8,386 nt of DNA from Aquificaceae bacterium (GTDB lineage Bacteria; Aquificota; Aquificia; Aquificales; Aquificaceae), in the NCBI GenBank assembly GCA_025057715.1, contig JANWVD010000025.1, positions 1-8,386 on the forward strand. The letters run 5' to 3'. This document shows, piece after piece, positions 1 to 6,303 of this stretch. The notes under the pieces were generated by a model. The model ran no database searches. It worked only from the letters and a program-made list of their open reading frames with translations, and had not been told where the DNA came from. Numbering within the stretch: position 1 is the first letter of the stretch; every line of letters begins with the position of its first letter. Position numbers and translations under genes: made by a program.

Positions 1-1293
1 GCGACAATTATTGCCCTTATTGGTTTTATGGAAGCCTACGCTATTGCTAAATATATCTCTGCGAGCACCAAGGACAAAATAAGCGTAAACCAAGAGCTGA
101 TAGGTCAAGGGCTTGCAAACTTTGTCGGCTCTTTCTTTAAATCCTTCCCAGTTAGCGGCTCTTTTTCCCGCTCTGCGGTTAACTTCCAAAGCGGCGCAAA
201 AACGGGGATGGCAAACGTAATTAGCGCTTCTTTTGTCATAATTACGCTATTTTTGGTAGGTCCTTTACTTTACTATTTGCCAAGAGCCGTTCTATCCGCT
301 ATCGTTATTACGGCAGTTATTAGTTTAGTTAAACCAAAGCACTTTATAGAGATTTGGAAAACAAATCGCAACGACGGGATTGTTGCGCTATCTACCTTTG
401 CACTCTCTTTTATTATGAAGCCAGATTATGCAATCTTTATAGGCGTTTTCTTATCGCTATCGCTGTTCTTGCTCCGTAGCTTGCATCCAAAAATCAGCCG
501 CCTTAGCAGAGACCCCAAAAAAGAGCTCTTCGTGGACGCAGACGAATACAATCTTCCTACATGCCCACAAATTACGCTTTTAAGACCGGATTCTTCAATC
601 TACTATGCAAATGCGGAAAATATCTTTAGCGACATAAAGTTAGAGCTTGATAGAGCAAAGGATACAAAATACCTCGTCATAGACGCAGAGTCTATAAACT
701 ACTTAGACGCAACTGCAATTGATGTGCTTGGGGACTTTCTTGATAATATGCGCTCAAGAAATGTTTCGCTCGTTTTTGTTAATCTAAAACCGCAGTTAAA
801 GGAGATAATGCAGCGCTCGGGGATTTTATCAAAAATAGGCGAGGAAAACTTCATTGCATCAAAAGGCGAGGCAGTGCGCTTGCTTTTTGAAAAGATAGAC
901 CATGAATATTGCAAAACAGTTTGTCCAAATGCAGTATTCCAAGAATGTAAAACCGTAAAAGAGGTTCCAGAGATGAAAAGCGCAGATATTTCAATAAAAG
1001 AACTCTTTGAGCAACTTTCAGAACAAGAGTCAATAGATGTATTCTTAAGTAAGCGCTACGAAAGCGTCCTTATAAAAAGGGACGGACTTGAGCTTGAGCT
1101 TCGGAAAGAGGACTTTTTAACAGACGGCAAGGAGCTCTACTTACCTCTAAGCCTTAAGCTAAAACAAAACGGCGTTGGGACAAACCTCGGGAAGATTTGC
1201 AAAGACTCTTGCAAGATGAAAAATGGCTTTGTTTTGCTTGGTAATAACATCAAGGATGCCTCTAAGGCTATTCAAGAGATATTGATTCAATAG
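1..1293 (+). CDS. SulP-family anion transporter with STAS domain, 5'-truncated
   Basis: This is the C-terminal 430 residues of an inner-membrane SulP (SLC26-type) permease. The reading frame is open from base 1, so the ATG at 28 is internal and the true start lies upstream. Seen: the SulP signature GSFSRSAVNFQSGAKT (fragment residues 53-68), several hydrophobic segments (about 70-160), then a cytoplasmic STAS domain (about 189-300) with the conserved turn LDATA. A tail of about 125 residues follows, carrying cysteines at fragment positions 304, 308, 316, 400 and 404. Family members move sulfate, bicarbonate, dicarboxylates or similar anions; the substrate cannot be read from this fragment. 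The C-x3-C-x7-C group after STAS resembles Cys clusters I recall in some bacterial SulP tails and could bind metal, but this is inference. The stop lies 26 bp inside the 3' end of the opposing aminotransferase gene. Confidence 0.93.
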   Translation, partial: ATIIALIGFMEAYAIAKYISASTKDKISVNQELIGQGLANFVGSFFKSFPVSGSFSRSAVNFQSGAKTGMANVISASFVIITLFLVGPLLYYLPRAVLSAIVITAVISLVKPKHFIEIWKTNRNDGIVALSTFALSFIMKPDYAIFIGVFLSLSLFLLRSLHPKISRLSRDPKKELFVDADEYNLPTCPQITLLRPDSSIYYANAENIFSDIKLELDRAKDTKYLVIDAESINYLDATAIDVLGDFLDNMRSRNVSLVFVNLKPQLKEIMQRSGILSKIGEENFIASKGEAVRLLFEKIDHEYCKTVCPNAVFQECKTVKEVPEMKSADISIKELFEQLSEQESIDVFLSKRYESVLIKRDGLELELRKEDFLTDGKELYLPLSLKLKQNGVGTNLGKICKDSCKMKNGFVLLGNNIKDASKAIQEILIQ

Positions 1294-2443
1294 CTTTTGA
1301 GATTCGCCTTATGCCCTCTTTTATCCTATCTTCGCTGAGGCAAAACGATAGCCTAAAGAGGCCCCTTGCGCCAAAGGGGCTACCGGGAACGCAAGCAACG
1401 CCAAAATCAAGGAGCTTATTTAGAAGCTCTTCTTCGCTAAGAGAGACTAAGTGCCTTCTGAAGTTTGCAAGGATGTAAAAAGCCCCCGCAGGTTTATTAA
1501 CGCTAAGACCTATCTTAGAGAGTTCTTGAAATGCGACATCGCGTCTTTTTTGGAAAATTTCCCGCAAAGAGGATAAAAAGTCAGCACTAAGAGGGTTTTT
1601 AAGAGCTTCCAAAGCCCCGTATTGGGCAAAGCTCGTGGCGTTTGATATGCTTTGGGCGTTTAGATTCTCTATCGCCTTTGCAAAGCTATTTGGGCTTGCG
1701 ACATATCCTATGCGCCAACCTGTCATAGAAAAGCTCTTTGAAAATGCGCTCACAAGGAATGTGATTTCTCTCAGCTCTTTTGAGATGCTAATAGGCGAAA
1801 AGGGAACATTCCCATCAAAATAGAGCTCTTCGTAGCATTCGTCTGAGATTATAAATATTTTGCGAGATAGGCAAATTTCGGCAAGCTTTTCGATTGAGCC
1901 TTTGCTATATATAGCCCCCGTTGGGTTGCAAGGGGAATTGATAACAATTGCCTTTGTCCGCTCGGTTATTTTCTCTAAGATGAGCTCTGGGATAAGCTCA
2001 AAGCCACTCATTTCAGGAAGGTCTACAAACACCGGAAGCGCGCCAAGGAGCTTAACTTGCTCTGGGTAAGTAACCCAGTAAGGGGAGGGGATTATGACCT
2101 CGTCGCCCTCGTTTAAGATTGCGCTAAAGACCAAAAAGAGCCCCATCTTTGCCCCGGCGGTGATGGTAAGCTGAGAAGGGGAATATTCTGCGCGCTTGCG
2201 CGCGTTTATGGAATTACTTAATAATTCCCTAAGGGGGAGTATCCCGCCAGAGGGCGTGTATTTGGTTTTGCCCTCTTTAAGGGCCTTGATGCAGGCTTCT
2301 TTGATAAAGTCCGGGGTGTCGATATCTGGCTCGCCGGCGGCAAAGGCGATGATGTCCTTGCCCTTGGCGATAAGCTCGTTGACCTTTGCGTTAAGAGACA
2401 GCGTCGCAGACTGAGAGAGGTTTTGAATCCTTTTTGAAAGCAC
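1268..2443 (-). CDS. aspC: PLP-dependent class I aminotransferase (aspartate aminotransferase type)
   Basis: A cytoplasmic fold-type I aminotransferase of 391 residues, full length for the family. It probably interconverts aspartate/2-oxoglutarate and oxaloacetate/glutamate. Seen: AAGEPDIDTPD near the N-terminus (35-45), NSPCNPTG (169-176, Asn173), SDECYEELY with Asp201 and Tyr204 for the cofactor ring, SAFSKSFSMTGWRIGY with the Schiff-base Lys236 and phosphate-contacting Arg244, and a C-terminal FRLSF in which Arg364 should bind the substrate alpha-carboxylate. The pattern is that of subgroup I-gamma (Thermus-type) enzymes. Related enzymes use aromatic amino acids, alanine or prephenate, so exact specificity is uncertain. 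The chosen start is GTG at 2443, which gives the usual N-terminus. No Shine-Dalgarno precedes it; a TATAAT box sits only 8 nt upstream. It is divergent from the GltA-like gene and convergent with the SulP gene. Confidence 0.95.
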   Translation of the reverse strand: MLSKRIQNLSQSATLSLNAKVNELIAKGKDIIAFAAGEPDIDTPDFIKEACIKALKEGKTKYTPSGGILPLRELLSNSINARKRAEYSPSQLTITAGAKMGLFLVFSAILNEGDEVIIPSPYWVTYPEQVKLLGALPVFVDLPEMSGFELIPELILEKITERTKAIVINSPCNPTGAIYSKGSIEKLAEICLSRKIFIISDECYEELYFDGNVPFSPISISKELREITFLVSAFSKSFSMTGWRIGYVASPNSFAKAIENLNAQSISNATSFAQYGALEALKNPLSADFLSSLREIFQKRRDVAFQELSKIGLSVNKPAGAFYILANFRRHLVSLSEEELLNKLLDFGVACVPGSPFGARGLFRLSFCLSEDRIKEGIRRISKAIESISLE

Positions 2444-2451
2444 GGGCTGAA

Positions 2452-2457
2452 ATTATA
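2452..2457 (-). promoter_or_regulatory. Candidate -10 box for the aminotransferase gene, near-leaderless
   Basis: The minus strand reads TATAAT here, ending 8 nt before the GTG start. With usual sigma-70 spacing, transcription would begin around 2445, leaving about 2 nt of leader. No good -35 (TTGACA-like) is seen at 16-18 bp, and no Shine-Dalgarno fits in the gap. The box overlaps the opposite-strand -10 at 2454-2459. Inferred from sequence only. Confidence 0.5.
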
Positions 2458-2459
2458 AT
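2454..2459 (+). promoter_or_regulatory. Candidate -10 box for the GltA-like operon, near-leaderless
   Basis: The plus strand reads TATAAT, followed by seven A/T bases and then the ATG at 2467. Expected initiation is near 2466, so the message would start about one base before the start codon. A TTGAAA at 2434-2439 is a possible -35, but its spacer is only 14 bp. The box shares four bases with the opposing -10 at 2452-2457, so the two promoters probably compete for polymerase. Confidence 0.5.
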
Positions 2460-2466
2460 ATTTTTA

Positions 2467-3882
2467 ATGCCAAAGCAGATTAGGTATCTCGATAGAAATA
2501 AAGAGCCCACGATGGAAGCAGGTCTTAGGGTAAAGACCTATAAAGAGTATTCCTACGGCTTTTCCCCAACGCTTGCGCTCGATGAGGCTCAAAGGTGCCT
2601 TTTTTGCAAAGATGCAGACCAGCGTTGCATAAAGGCCTGTCCTATTAACGTCGACATCCCTGGGTTTATAAAGAAAATCACCGAGGGGAACATCCTCGGC
2701 GCTTATGAAATTATCTTAAAGTCAGACCCCTTTCCTTCAATTTGCGGAAGGGTTTGCCCCCAAGAGCGCCAGTGCGAGGGCTCTTGCATTTTATTTTACG
2801 ACACTGTCAAGGACCGAAAGAACAAGGGCTTGCCAGTTAGCATAGGAGCTCTTGAGAAGTTTGTAGGCGATACAGTTAGGCTCATGGGCATAAAGCCCGA
2901 TTTAAAAAAAGAACCGCCAAATGGCAAAAGGGTGGCAATAGTTGGTGCAGGGCCGGCTGGACTATCCTGTGCGCACGAGCTTGCAATTCTTGGCTATAGC
3001 ATAGACATTTACGAAGCCCTGCCAGTAGCAGGAGGGGTAATGGTTTATGGCATACCAACCGCAAGGCTTGATAGGTCAATAATTGAGTGGGAAGTAAACA
3101 GGCTAAAATCCCTCGGGGTTAGATTCTTCTTTGGAAGGGCCATAGGTAGGGGTCTTAGCGTAAAAGAGCTGTTAAATTCCTACGATGCCGTTTTTTTGGC
3201 AGTTGGTGCAGGAAGGGGCAAGCTCGGGATAAAGGGCGAGAATCTAAATGGGGTCTTTTCAGCCATAGAGGTTTTGATGCGAGTTGGGCTTATGGGCGCT
3301 GGAAGAGGCGCAGATACGCCAATTGACCTTGGCCAAAAAACCGCCATAATAGGCGGCGGATTTACTGCGGTAGATTGTGCAATCACTACCTTAAGGCTTG
3401 GGATTCAAACCCATGTAGTTTATAGAAGAACGAGAGACACCTCTTTGGCAAGGCAGGAAGAGTGGGACCACATTGAAGAGGAAGGGGCAATATTGCATTG
3501 GCTTACTCAACCCATTGAGATTTTAGGCAAGGAGAAGGTAGAAGGTCTTAAGTGCGTAAAGATGAAGCTCGAGGGCCTTGATAGCCAAGGCAGACCAAAA
3601 CCAGTTGCGATTGAGGGCAGCGAGCATATCATAGAGTGTGATTCTGTGATTTTTGCCATAGGTCAAGGCGCTAACCCAATAGCTTACGAAGAGTTGCCAA
3701 ATCTCGAGCTAACAAAATACCTTACAATAAAGGTTGACGAGGGCTTTAGAACAAGCGTGCCAAGGCTTTACGCAGGCGGAGATGCGGTAAATGGGGGCGA
3801 TACCGTGGTAAGAGCAATTGCAGAAGGCAAAAAGTGCGCAATGAGCATACATCAAGACCTAACATCGGGGGTAAAGCGATGA
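2467..3882 (+). CDS. gltA: GltA/GltD-type NADPH iron-sulfur flavoprotein (glutamate synthase small subunit-like, NfnB-like)
   Basis: A soluble 471-residue oxidoreductase of the family named 'glutamate synthase (NADPH), homotetrameric' (gltA here is not citrate synthase). Seen in order: an N-terminal iron-sulfur domain with Cys44, 47, 54 and 58 (CP at 58-59) and Cys93, 97, 103 and 107 (CGRVCPQERQCEGSC), enough for two [4Fe-4S] clusters; an FAD-binding VAIVGAGPAGLS (156-167); a GIPTARL loop (195-201); an NAD(P) site AIIGGGFTAVD (293-303) followed by YRRTRD, whose arginines suit NADPH; and a C-terminal YAGGDAVNGGDTVVRAIAEG that completes the FAD site. No large glutamate synthase subunit and no NfnA/SudB partner is adjacent. 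It may act alone, as a ferredoxin:NADP+ or sulfide dehydrogenase-type subunit, or with a distant partner. ATG 2467 was chosen because an in-frame TTG at 2434 would run into the divergent gene. Its stop overlaps the next start (ATGA). Confidence 0.9.
   Translation: MPKQIRYLDRNKEPTMEAGLRVKTYKEYSYGFSPTLALDEAQRCLFCKDADQRCIKACPINVDIPGFIKKITEGNILGAYEIILKSDPFPSICGRVCPQERQCEGSCILFYDTVKDRKNKGLPVSIGALEKFVGDTVRLMGIKPDLKKEPPNGKRVAIVGAGPAGLSCAHELAILGYSIDIYEALPVAGGVMVYGIPTARLDRSIIEWEVNRLKSLGVRFFFGRAIGRGLSVKELLNSYDAVFLAVGAGRGKLGIKGENLNGVFSAIEVLMRVGLMGAGRGADTPIDLGQKTAIIGGGFTAVDCAITTLRLGIQTHVVYRRTRDTSLARQEEWDHIEEEGAILHWLTQPIEILGKEKVEGLKCVKMKLEGLDSQGRPKPVAIEGSEHIIECDSVIFAIGQGANPIAYEELPNLELTKYLTIKVDEGFRTSVPRLYAGGDAVNGGDTVVRAIAEGKKCAMSIHQDLTSGVKR
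3867..3871 (+). promoter_or_regulatory. Probable ribosome binding site for the NTF2-like gene
   Basis: A GGGGG run lies 7 nt before the ATG at 3879, inside the end of the GltA-like gene. It supports ATG 3879 over the in-frame upstream ATG at 3834, whose extra residues are charged and would spoil the N-terminal export segment. Confidence 0.45.
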
Positions 3883-4307
3883 AAAACTTTCTAACAATAC
3901 TTGCCGTTTTGATAGTTGGCGTTTTCGTATTCCGCGCCTGTGGAGATTCCCCAAGAGAGGCTTCAGAAAAGGTAGTCGAAGGCTTTCTCTCAGACATAAA
4001 AAAGGGCAACGGCGAGGATGCAGTTAAGGCACTTTATACACCTTATAAAAACGCCCTTGAAGAGATGGTAAAGCCCCCTATAAACATAGGCGATTTTTCA
4101 AAAGCCGTAGGCTTAGCCTACAATCTCTCGGCAATGGGCAAGGACATTAAAAAGTTCAAAATCGTTGATACAAGGGAGATAGACAAAAACCATATCGAGG
4201 TTACCGTAAAGCTAAATAGCAAAGGGGGCAAAGAGTCCTTAGTAAACTTTATCCTTATCAAAGACGACAAGCGCTGGAAGATAGCCAACATCTCCCCCAT
4301 AAGATGA
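3879..4307 (+). CDS. Small membrane-anchored or lipoprotein with NTF2-like (DUF4878-type) domain
   Basis: 142 residues. It starts with MKNFLTI and a hydrophobic stretch to about residue 18, followed by FRAC with Cys21. This looks like a lipoprotein signal with an atypical lipobox (Phe and Arg at -3 and -2), or else an uncleaved anchor. The rest should lie outside the cytoplasm. It has the SPREASEKVVEGFLSDIKKG opening, a central helix region, and alternating strands ending DDKRWKIANI. This is the layout of DUF4878/SnoaL-like NTF2 folds found in small secreted proteins of unknown role. No catalytic residues can be named. The start overlaps the GltA-like stop by four bases (ATGA), and the stop overlaps the heptosyltransferase start the same way, so all three are probably translationally coupled. 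The family call is by pattern only; function is unknown. Confidence 0.8.
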   Translation: MKNFLTILAVLIVGVFVFRACGDSPREASEKVVEGFLSDIKKGNGEDAVKALYTPYKNALEEMVKPPINIGDFSKAVGLAYNLSAMGKDIKKFKIVDTREIDKNHIEVTVKLNSKGGKESLVNFILIKDDKRWKIANISPIR

Positions 4308-5272
4308 AGGCGCTTGTTGTCCAAAGCGCCTACCTTGGCGATGTAGTGCTTGCTACGTCCTTATTAAATTCCCTTTGGCAAAGCAAAAAATTCGAAAAAG
4401 TAGCCATCCTTGCAAGACCCTTTGCCACAGAGCTCTTAAGGGGTCTACCTTACGAGGTCATCCCGTTTAACAAAACCCTCAGGGAAACCTTCAGGCTTAT
4501 TAGCACCCTAAAGCGCTTTGATGCAATTATCAGCCCCCATAGGTCCATGAGGACCTCCCTTATGCTCTTTTTTTCAGGGGTAAAAAAACGCGCGGGCTTT
4601 GCCCGCGCAGAACTCCCATTTCTCTACCCAATTAGGGTAGAGCATCTTTGGCAAGAGCACGAAATAGAGAGAAACCTAAGGCTTGCAAAGAGCCTCTTCC
4701 CATGGCTTAAGTTAGCACCAACAACGCTGTTTGTAAGTCAAGAGGAAAAATCCATAGTGCGTAAGAAGTTTAATTTACCTGAAAAGTATGTAGTCTTTGC
4801 GCCCCAGTCCCAGTTTGAATTAAAAGAGTGGAAAAGGTGGCAAGAACTCGCTAAGCTGATTGAGCTTCCCTCTGTAGTAGTTGGTAAAAGAGAAGAGCCC
4901 ATAGAAGGCGCTATAAACTTACAAGGTCAAACCACCATAAGGGAGTTTCTTGCAATTATCTCAATGTCCAGCGCCGTTATCTCTTGCGATTCATCAGCCG
5001 TGCATGTTGCCAACGCCTTAAAAGTGCCAGCTCTTTGCATCTATACTTCAACAGGCCCTGAATACGGCTTTTATCCACTCTATGGAAGATACCTAAAACC
5101 AAGTCTAAGCTGTTCCCCTTGCTCGCCAAATCCAAAGAGGTGCAAGACGAAAACCTATGAATGTCTAAGAGCGATAGAGCCAAAATTAGTAGCGCGAGAG
5201 CTCTCGCTCCTTATGACAGATAGCGCAAGCCCTATCATCAGCATGGAAGCAAATAAATTCGAAGCACCGTAG
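4304..5272 (+). CDS. waaF: Lipopolysaccharide heptosyltransferase (GT9, heptosyltransferase II type)
   Basis: A 322-residue GT-B glycosyltransferase on the cytoplasmic side of the inner membrane. It transfers an L-glycero-D-manno-heptose from the ADP-sugar to the inner core of lipid A. Seen: MKALVVQSAYLGDVVLATSL with the expected catalytic Asp13; PQSQFELKEWKRW (168-180), matching the family's PGSxWxxKxW site with Lys174; a CDSSAVHVANALKVP donor site (228-242, Asp229, His234); and a Cys group C270, C273, C280 and C287 with the usual family spacing. Family similarity ends near residue 303. The last 19 or so residues are the antisense of conserved ftsW sequence. It is the third gene of a coupled operon (ATGA with the NTF2-like gene). 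Heptosyltransferase I, III or another GT9 enzyme remains possible; the family itself is secure. Confidence 0.92.
   Translation: MKALVVQSAYLGDVVLATSLLNSLWQSKKFEKVAILARPFATELLRGLPYEVIPFNKTLRETFRLISTLKRFDAIISPHRSMRTSLMLFFSGVKKRAGFARAELPFLYPIRVEHLWQEHEIERNLRLAKSLFPWLKLAPTTLFVSQEEKSIVRKKFNLPEKYVVFAPQSQFELKEWKRWQELAKLIELPSVVVGKREEPIEGAINLQGQTTIREFLAIISMSSAVISCDSSAVHVANALKVPALCIYTSTGPEYGFYPLYGRYLKPSLSCSPCSPNPKRCKTKTYECLRAIEPKLVARELSLLMTDSASPIISMEANKFEAP
4590..4608 (+). repeat. Perfect 8-bp GC hairpin inside the heptosyltransferase gene
   Basis: Arms GCGCGGGC and GCCCGCGC flank a TTT loop, preceded by AAAAC and followed by AGAA. It encodes part of KRAGFARAE. Two similar but shorter hairpins lie at 2190-2203 (read on the minus strand) and 7802-7817. 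No T-run follows, so it is not a terminator. Confidence 0.5.
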
Positions 5273-5700
5273 CTTAAAAACGGCAATGCAATACCCTTTG
5301 GCGGGAATAAATTCGAAACCATAACGGCATTCCATAAAAATGCGAAGGTGAAATTTACCCCAATGCCAAATAGCAATAGCCTTCCTGCAATATTTTGAAC
5401 CTTAAAAGAATGATAAAAAAGCCCGCCAACGAGCGTAAGATAAAGAAAGCTAACTAATAAAATACCCACAAAGCCCATCTCTTCGCCAATTATTGCCAAG
5501 ATGTAATCTGTATCTGCGGTTGGCAAAGCACCAGCTTTTTGAAGACCTTGACCTATACCAACGCCAAATAGTCCGCCTTTGGAAAGCGCATAAAGCGATT
5601 GGACGATTTGATAACCGCTATCATAAACATCCGCAAACGGGTCTTTCCAGGCAGATAGCCGCCTTCCTACATACCCACCCATATTCATAAACTGGGGCAA
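5155..5700 (-). CDS. ftsW: FtsW C-terminal fragment (downstream of frameshift)
   Basis: The second part of a split septal peptidoglycan glycosyltransferase (SEDS family, inner membrane). In FtsW this domain, with its partner penicillin-binding protein, polymerises lipid II at the division site. Seen: the large extracytoplasmic loop with SGYQIVQS, GGLFGVGIGQGLQKAGALP, the conserved Asp in TDYILAIIGEEMGFVG (family-essential acidic residue), then three or so membrane segments including NLFPPKGIALPFLSYGASN. GYQ rather than GYH, and the PPKGIALPFLSYG block, favour FtsW over RodA. The frame is open from TTG at 5700, and an internal ATG at 5688 overlaps the stop of the upstream fragment as ATGA. Conserved sequence ends near 5209; the last 17 residues lie within the 118-bp overlap with the heptosyltransferase gene. 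Alone it would lack the first seven or so membrane helices and is unlikely to be functional. Confidence 0.88.
   Translation of the reverse strand: MPQFMNMGGYVGRRLSAWKDPFADVYDSGYQIVQSLYALSKGGLFGVGIGQGLQKAGALPTADTDYILAIIGEEMGFVGILLVSFLYLTLVGGLFYHSFKVQNIAGRLLLFGIGVNFTFAFLWNAVMVSNLFPPKGIALPFLSYGASNLFASMLMIGLALSVIRSESSRATNFGSIALRHS
5194..5207. repeat. 14-bp perfect palindrome in the waaF/ftsW convergent overlap
   Basis: GCGAGAGCTCTCGC is an exact palindrome, placed where the conserved cores of the two opposing genes meet. It has no loop and no T-run on either side, so a Rho-independent terminator is not supported. It might slow polymerase, or simply reflect codon constraint. Confidence 0.35.
5685..5700 (-). 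other. ftsW: Frame break within ftsW at a four-C run
   Basis: On the coding (minus) strand the upstream frame reads GCT TGC CCC AGT TTA TGA, while the downstream frame reads TTG CCC CAG TTT ATG. One additional C in the CCCC run (GGGG at 5694-5697 on the plus strand) would join the halves as one 377-residue protein, a normal FtsW length. Either a base has been lost or miscalled, or the CCC codon allows -1 slippage, or translation restarts at the ATGA overlap. No classical X-XXY-YYZ slippery heptamer is present. Confidence 0.8.
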
Positions 5701-6287
5701 GCTAAAATTCCAAAGATTACTATTATTGCAAAAGCCTTCCTTGACATCCCAGCAACATAGACCATAGATAGACTTAAAAAGCTTACAAAAAGAGCCCCGC
5801 CCTTATCTGGTTGTAAAAATAGCAAAAGAGCATGAAGCACAATCACAGAAAAGACCCAAAGAAAGTAGCCAAACTTTCTCAAACTCCCCTTACTCGAGAT
5901 GTAATAGGCTAAAAAAACAATCAAGCTAATTTTTACAAACTCAAGCGGCTGAACGCTGCTGCCGAAAAGCCAGCGCTCCACATTCTTTCCAGATATCAAC
6001 TTCTTTAAAAGTACAACTAAAAGACTCACAAGCCCGACGCTTAGCGCAAGATATACCAATGCTGGCTTAAGCAGCTTTCTATAATCAATCCTTGAAATCC
6101 AGAAGGCAGCAAATAGTCCAAAGCTGAAAACAAGAGCGTGTAAGAGACTCTTTCTGTATGTTTTTAGCTCAAACGGGTCTTCAATAATAGAAGGGATTAA
6201 ATTGACGCTGATTATCATCGTTTGACTTATGAGGAAAAGACCCACAACTGCGTATATGATAATTAACCCGCTTCCCCCTTTTTGCAT
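5685..6287 (-). CDS. ftsW: FtsW N-terminal fragment (upstream of frameshift)
   Basis: 200 residues forming the first part of the split SEDS glycosyltransferase. Seen: a first membrane helix (LIIIYAVVGLFLISQTMIIS), roughly six more, the family blocks NVERWLFGSSVQPLEFVKI (usual form RWI...QPSE.aK) and LQPDKGGALFVSFLSLSMVY (usual form QPDLGTA), and the helix FAIIVIFGIL just before the break. The final five residues (ACPSL) depart from the family. The ATG at 6287 gives a typical SEDS start right before helix 1. A TATAAT lies only 2 nt upstream, so the message would start at or just after this ATG unless another promoter is used. It is divergent from the nitronate monooxygenase-like gene, with 16 bp between them. 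The assignment rests on the joined protein; the fragment alone could equally be called RodA. Confidence 0.88.
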   Translation of the reverse strand: MQKGGSGLIIIYAVVGLFLISQTMIISVNLIPSIIEDPFELKTYRKSLLHALVFSFGLFAAFWISRIDYRKLLKPALVYLALSVGLVSLLVVLLKKLISGKNVERWLFGSSVQPLEFVKISLIVFLAYYISSKGSLRKFGYFLWVFSVIVLHALLLFLQPDKGGALFVSFLSLSMVYVAGMSRKAFAIIVIFGILACPSL

Positions 6288-6289
6288 AG

Positions 6290-6295
6290 ATTATA
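6290..6295 (-). promoter_or_regulatory. Candidate -10 box upstream of ftsW
   Basis: TATAAT on the minus strand, with a TTGGCA (6311-6316) 15 bp upstream as a possible -35. The predicted transcription start (about 6283) would fall inside the first codons of the annotated ORF. Either the true start is slightly different or this box is not used. Confidence 0.35.
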
Positions 6296-6297
6296 TT
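6292..6297 (+). promoter_or_regulatory. Candidate -10 box for the nitronate monooxygenase-like operon, leaderless
   Basis: TATATT (one mismatch to TATAAT) is followed by TTTATC and then ATG at 6304. Standard spacing puts transcription start on the A of that ATG, giving a leaderless message. No Shine-Dalgarno and no clear -35 is seen. It overlaps the opposing -10 at 6290-6295. Confidence 0.45.
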
Positions 6298-6303
6298 TTT
6301 ATC

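Noticed and set aside
699..1033. Minus-strand ORFs inside the SulP gene, and similar antisense ORFs in the other genes.
   Set aside because: They have no recognisable motifs and lie fully inside well-supported genes.
1361..1380. Hairpin GCCCCTT-loop-AAGGGGC near the aminotransferase 3' end, considered as a terminator.
   Set aside because: It lies inside the coding sequence, over the conserved SPFGARG region, about 90 bp before the stop, with no T-run; codon-driven.
2434..2466. In-frame TTG start at 2434 for the GltA-like gene.
   Set aside because: It would overlap the aminotransferase start and precede its own likely promoter; MPKQIRYL from ATG 2467 is the family-like N-terminus.
3834..3878. 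Upstream ATG at 3834 for the NTF2-like gene.
   Set aside because: It adds 15 polar residues before the hydrophobic export segment; ATG 3879 has a G-rich ribosome binding site and the ATGA coupling seen again at 4304.
6229..6303. In-frame N-terminal extension of the nitronate monooxygenase-like gene to the ATG at 6229.
   Set aside because: The extension lies inside ftsW on the other strand and adds sequence absent from the family. ATG 6304 gives the normal start directly after a -10-like box.
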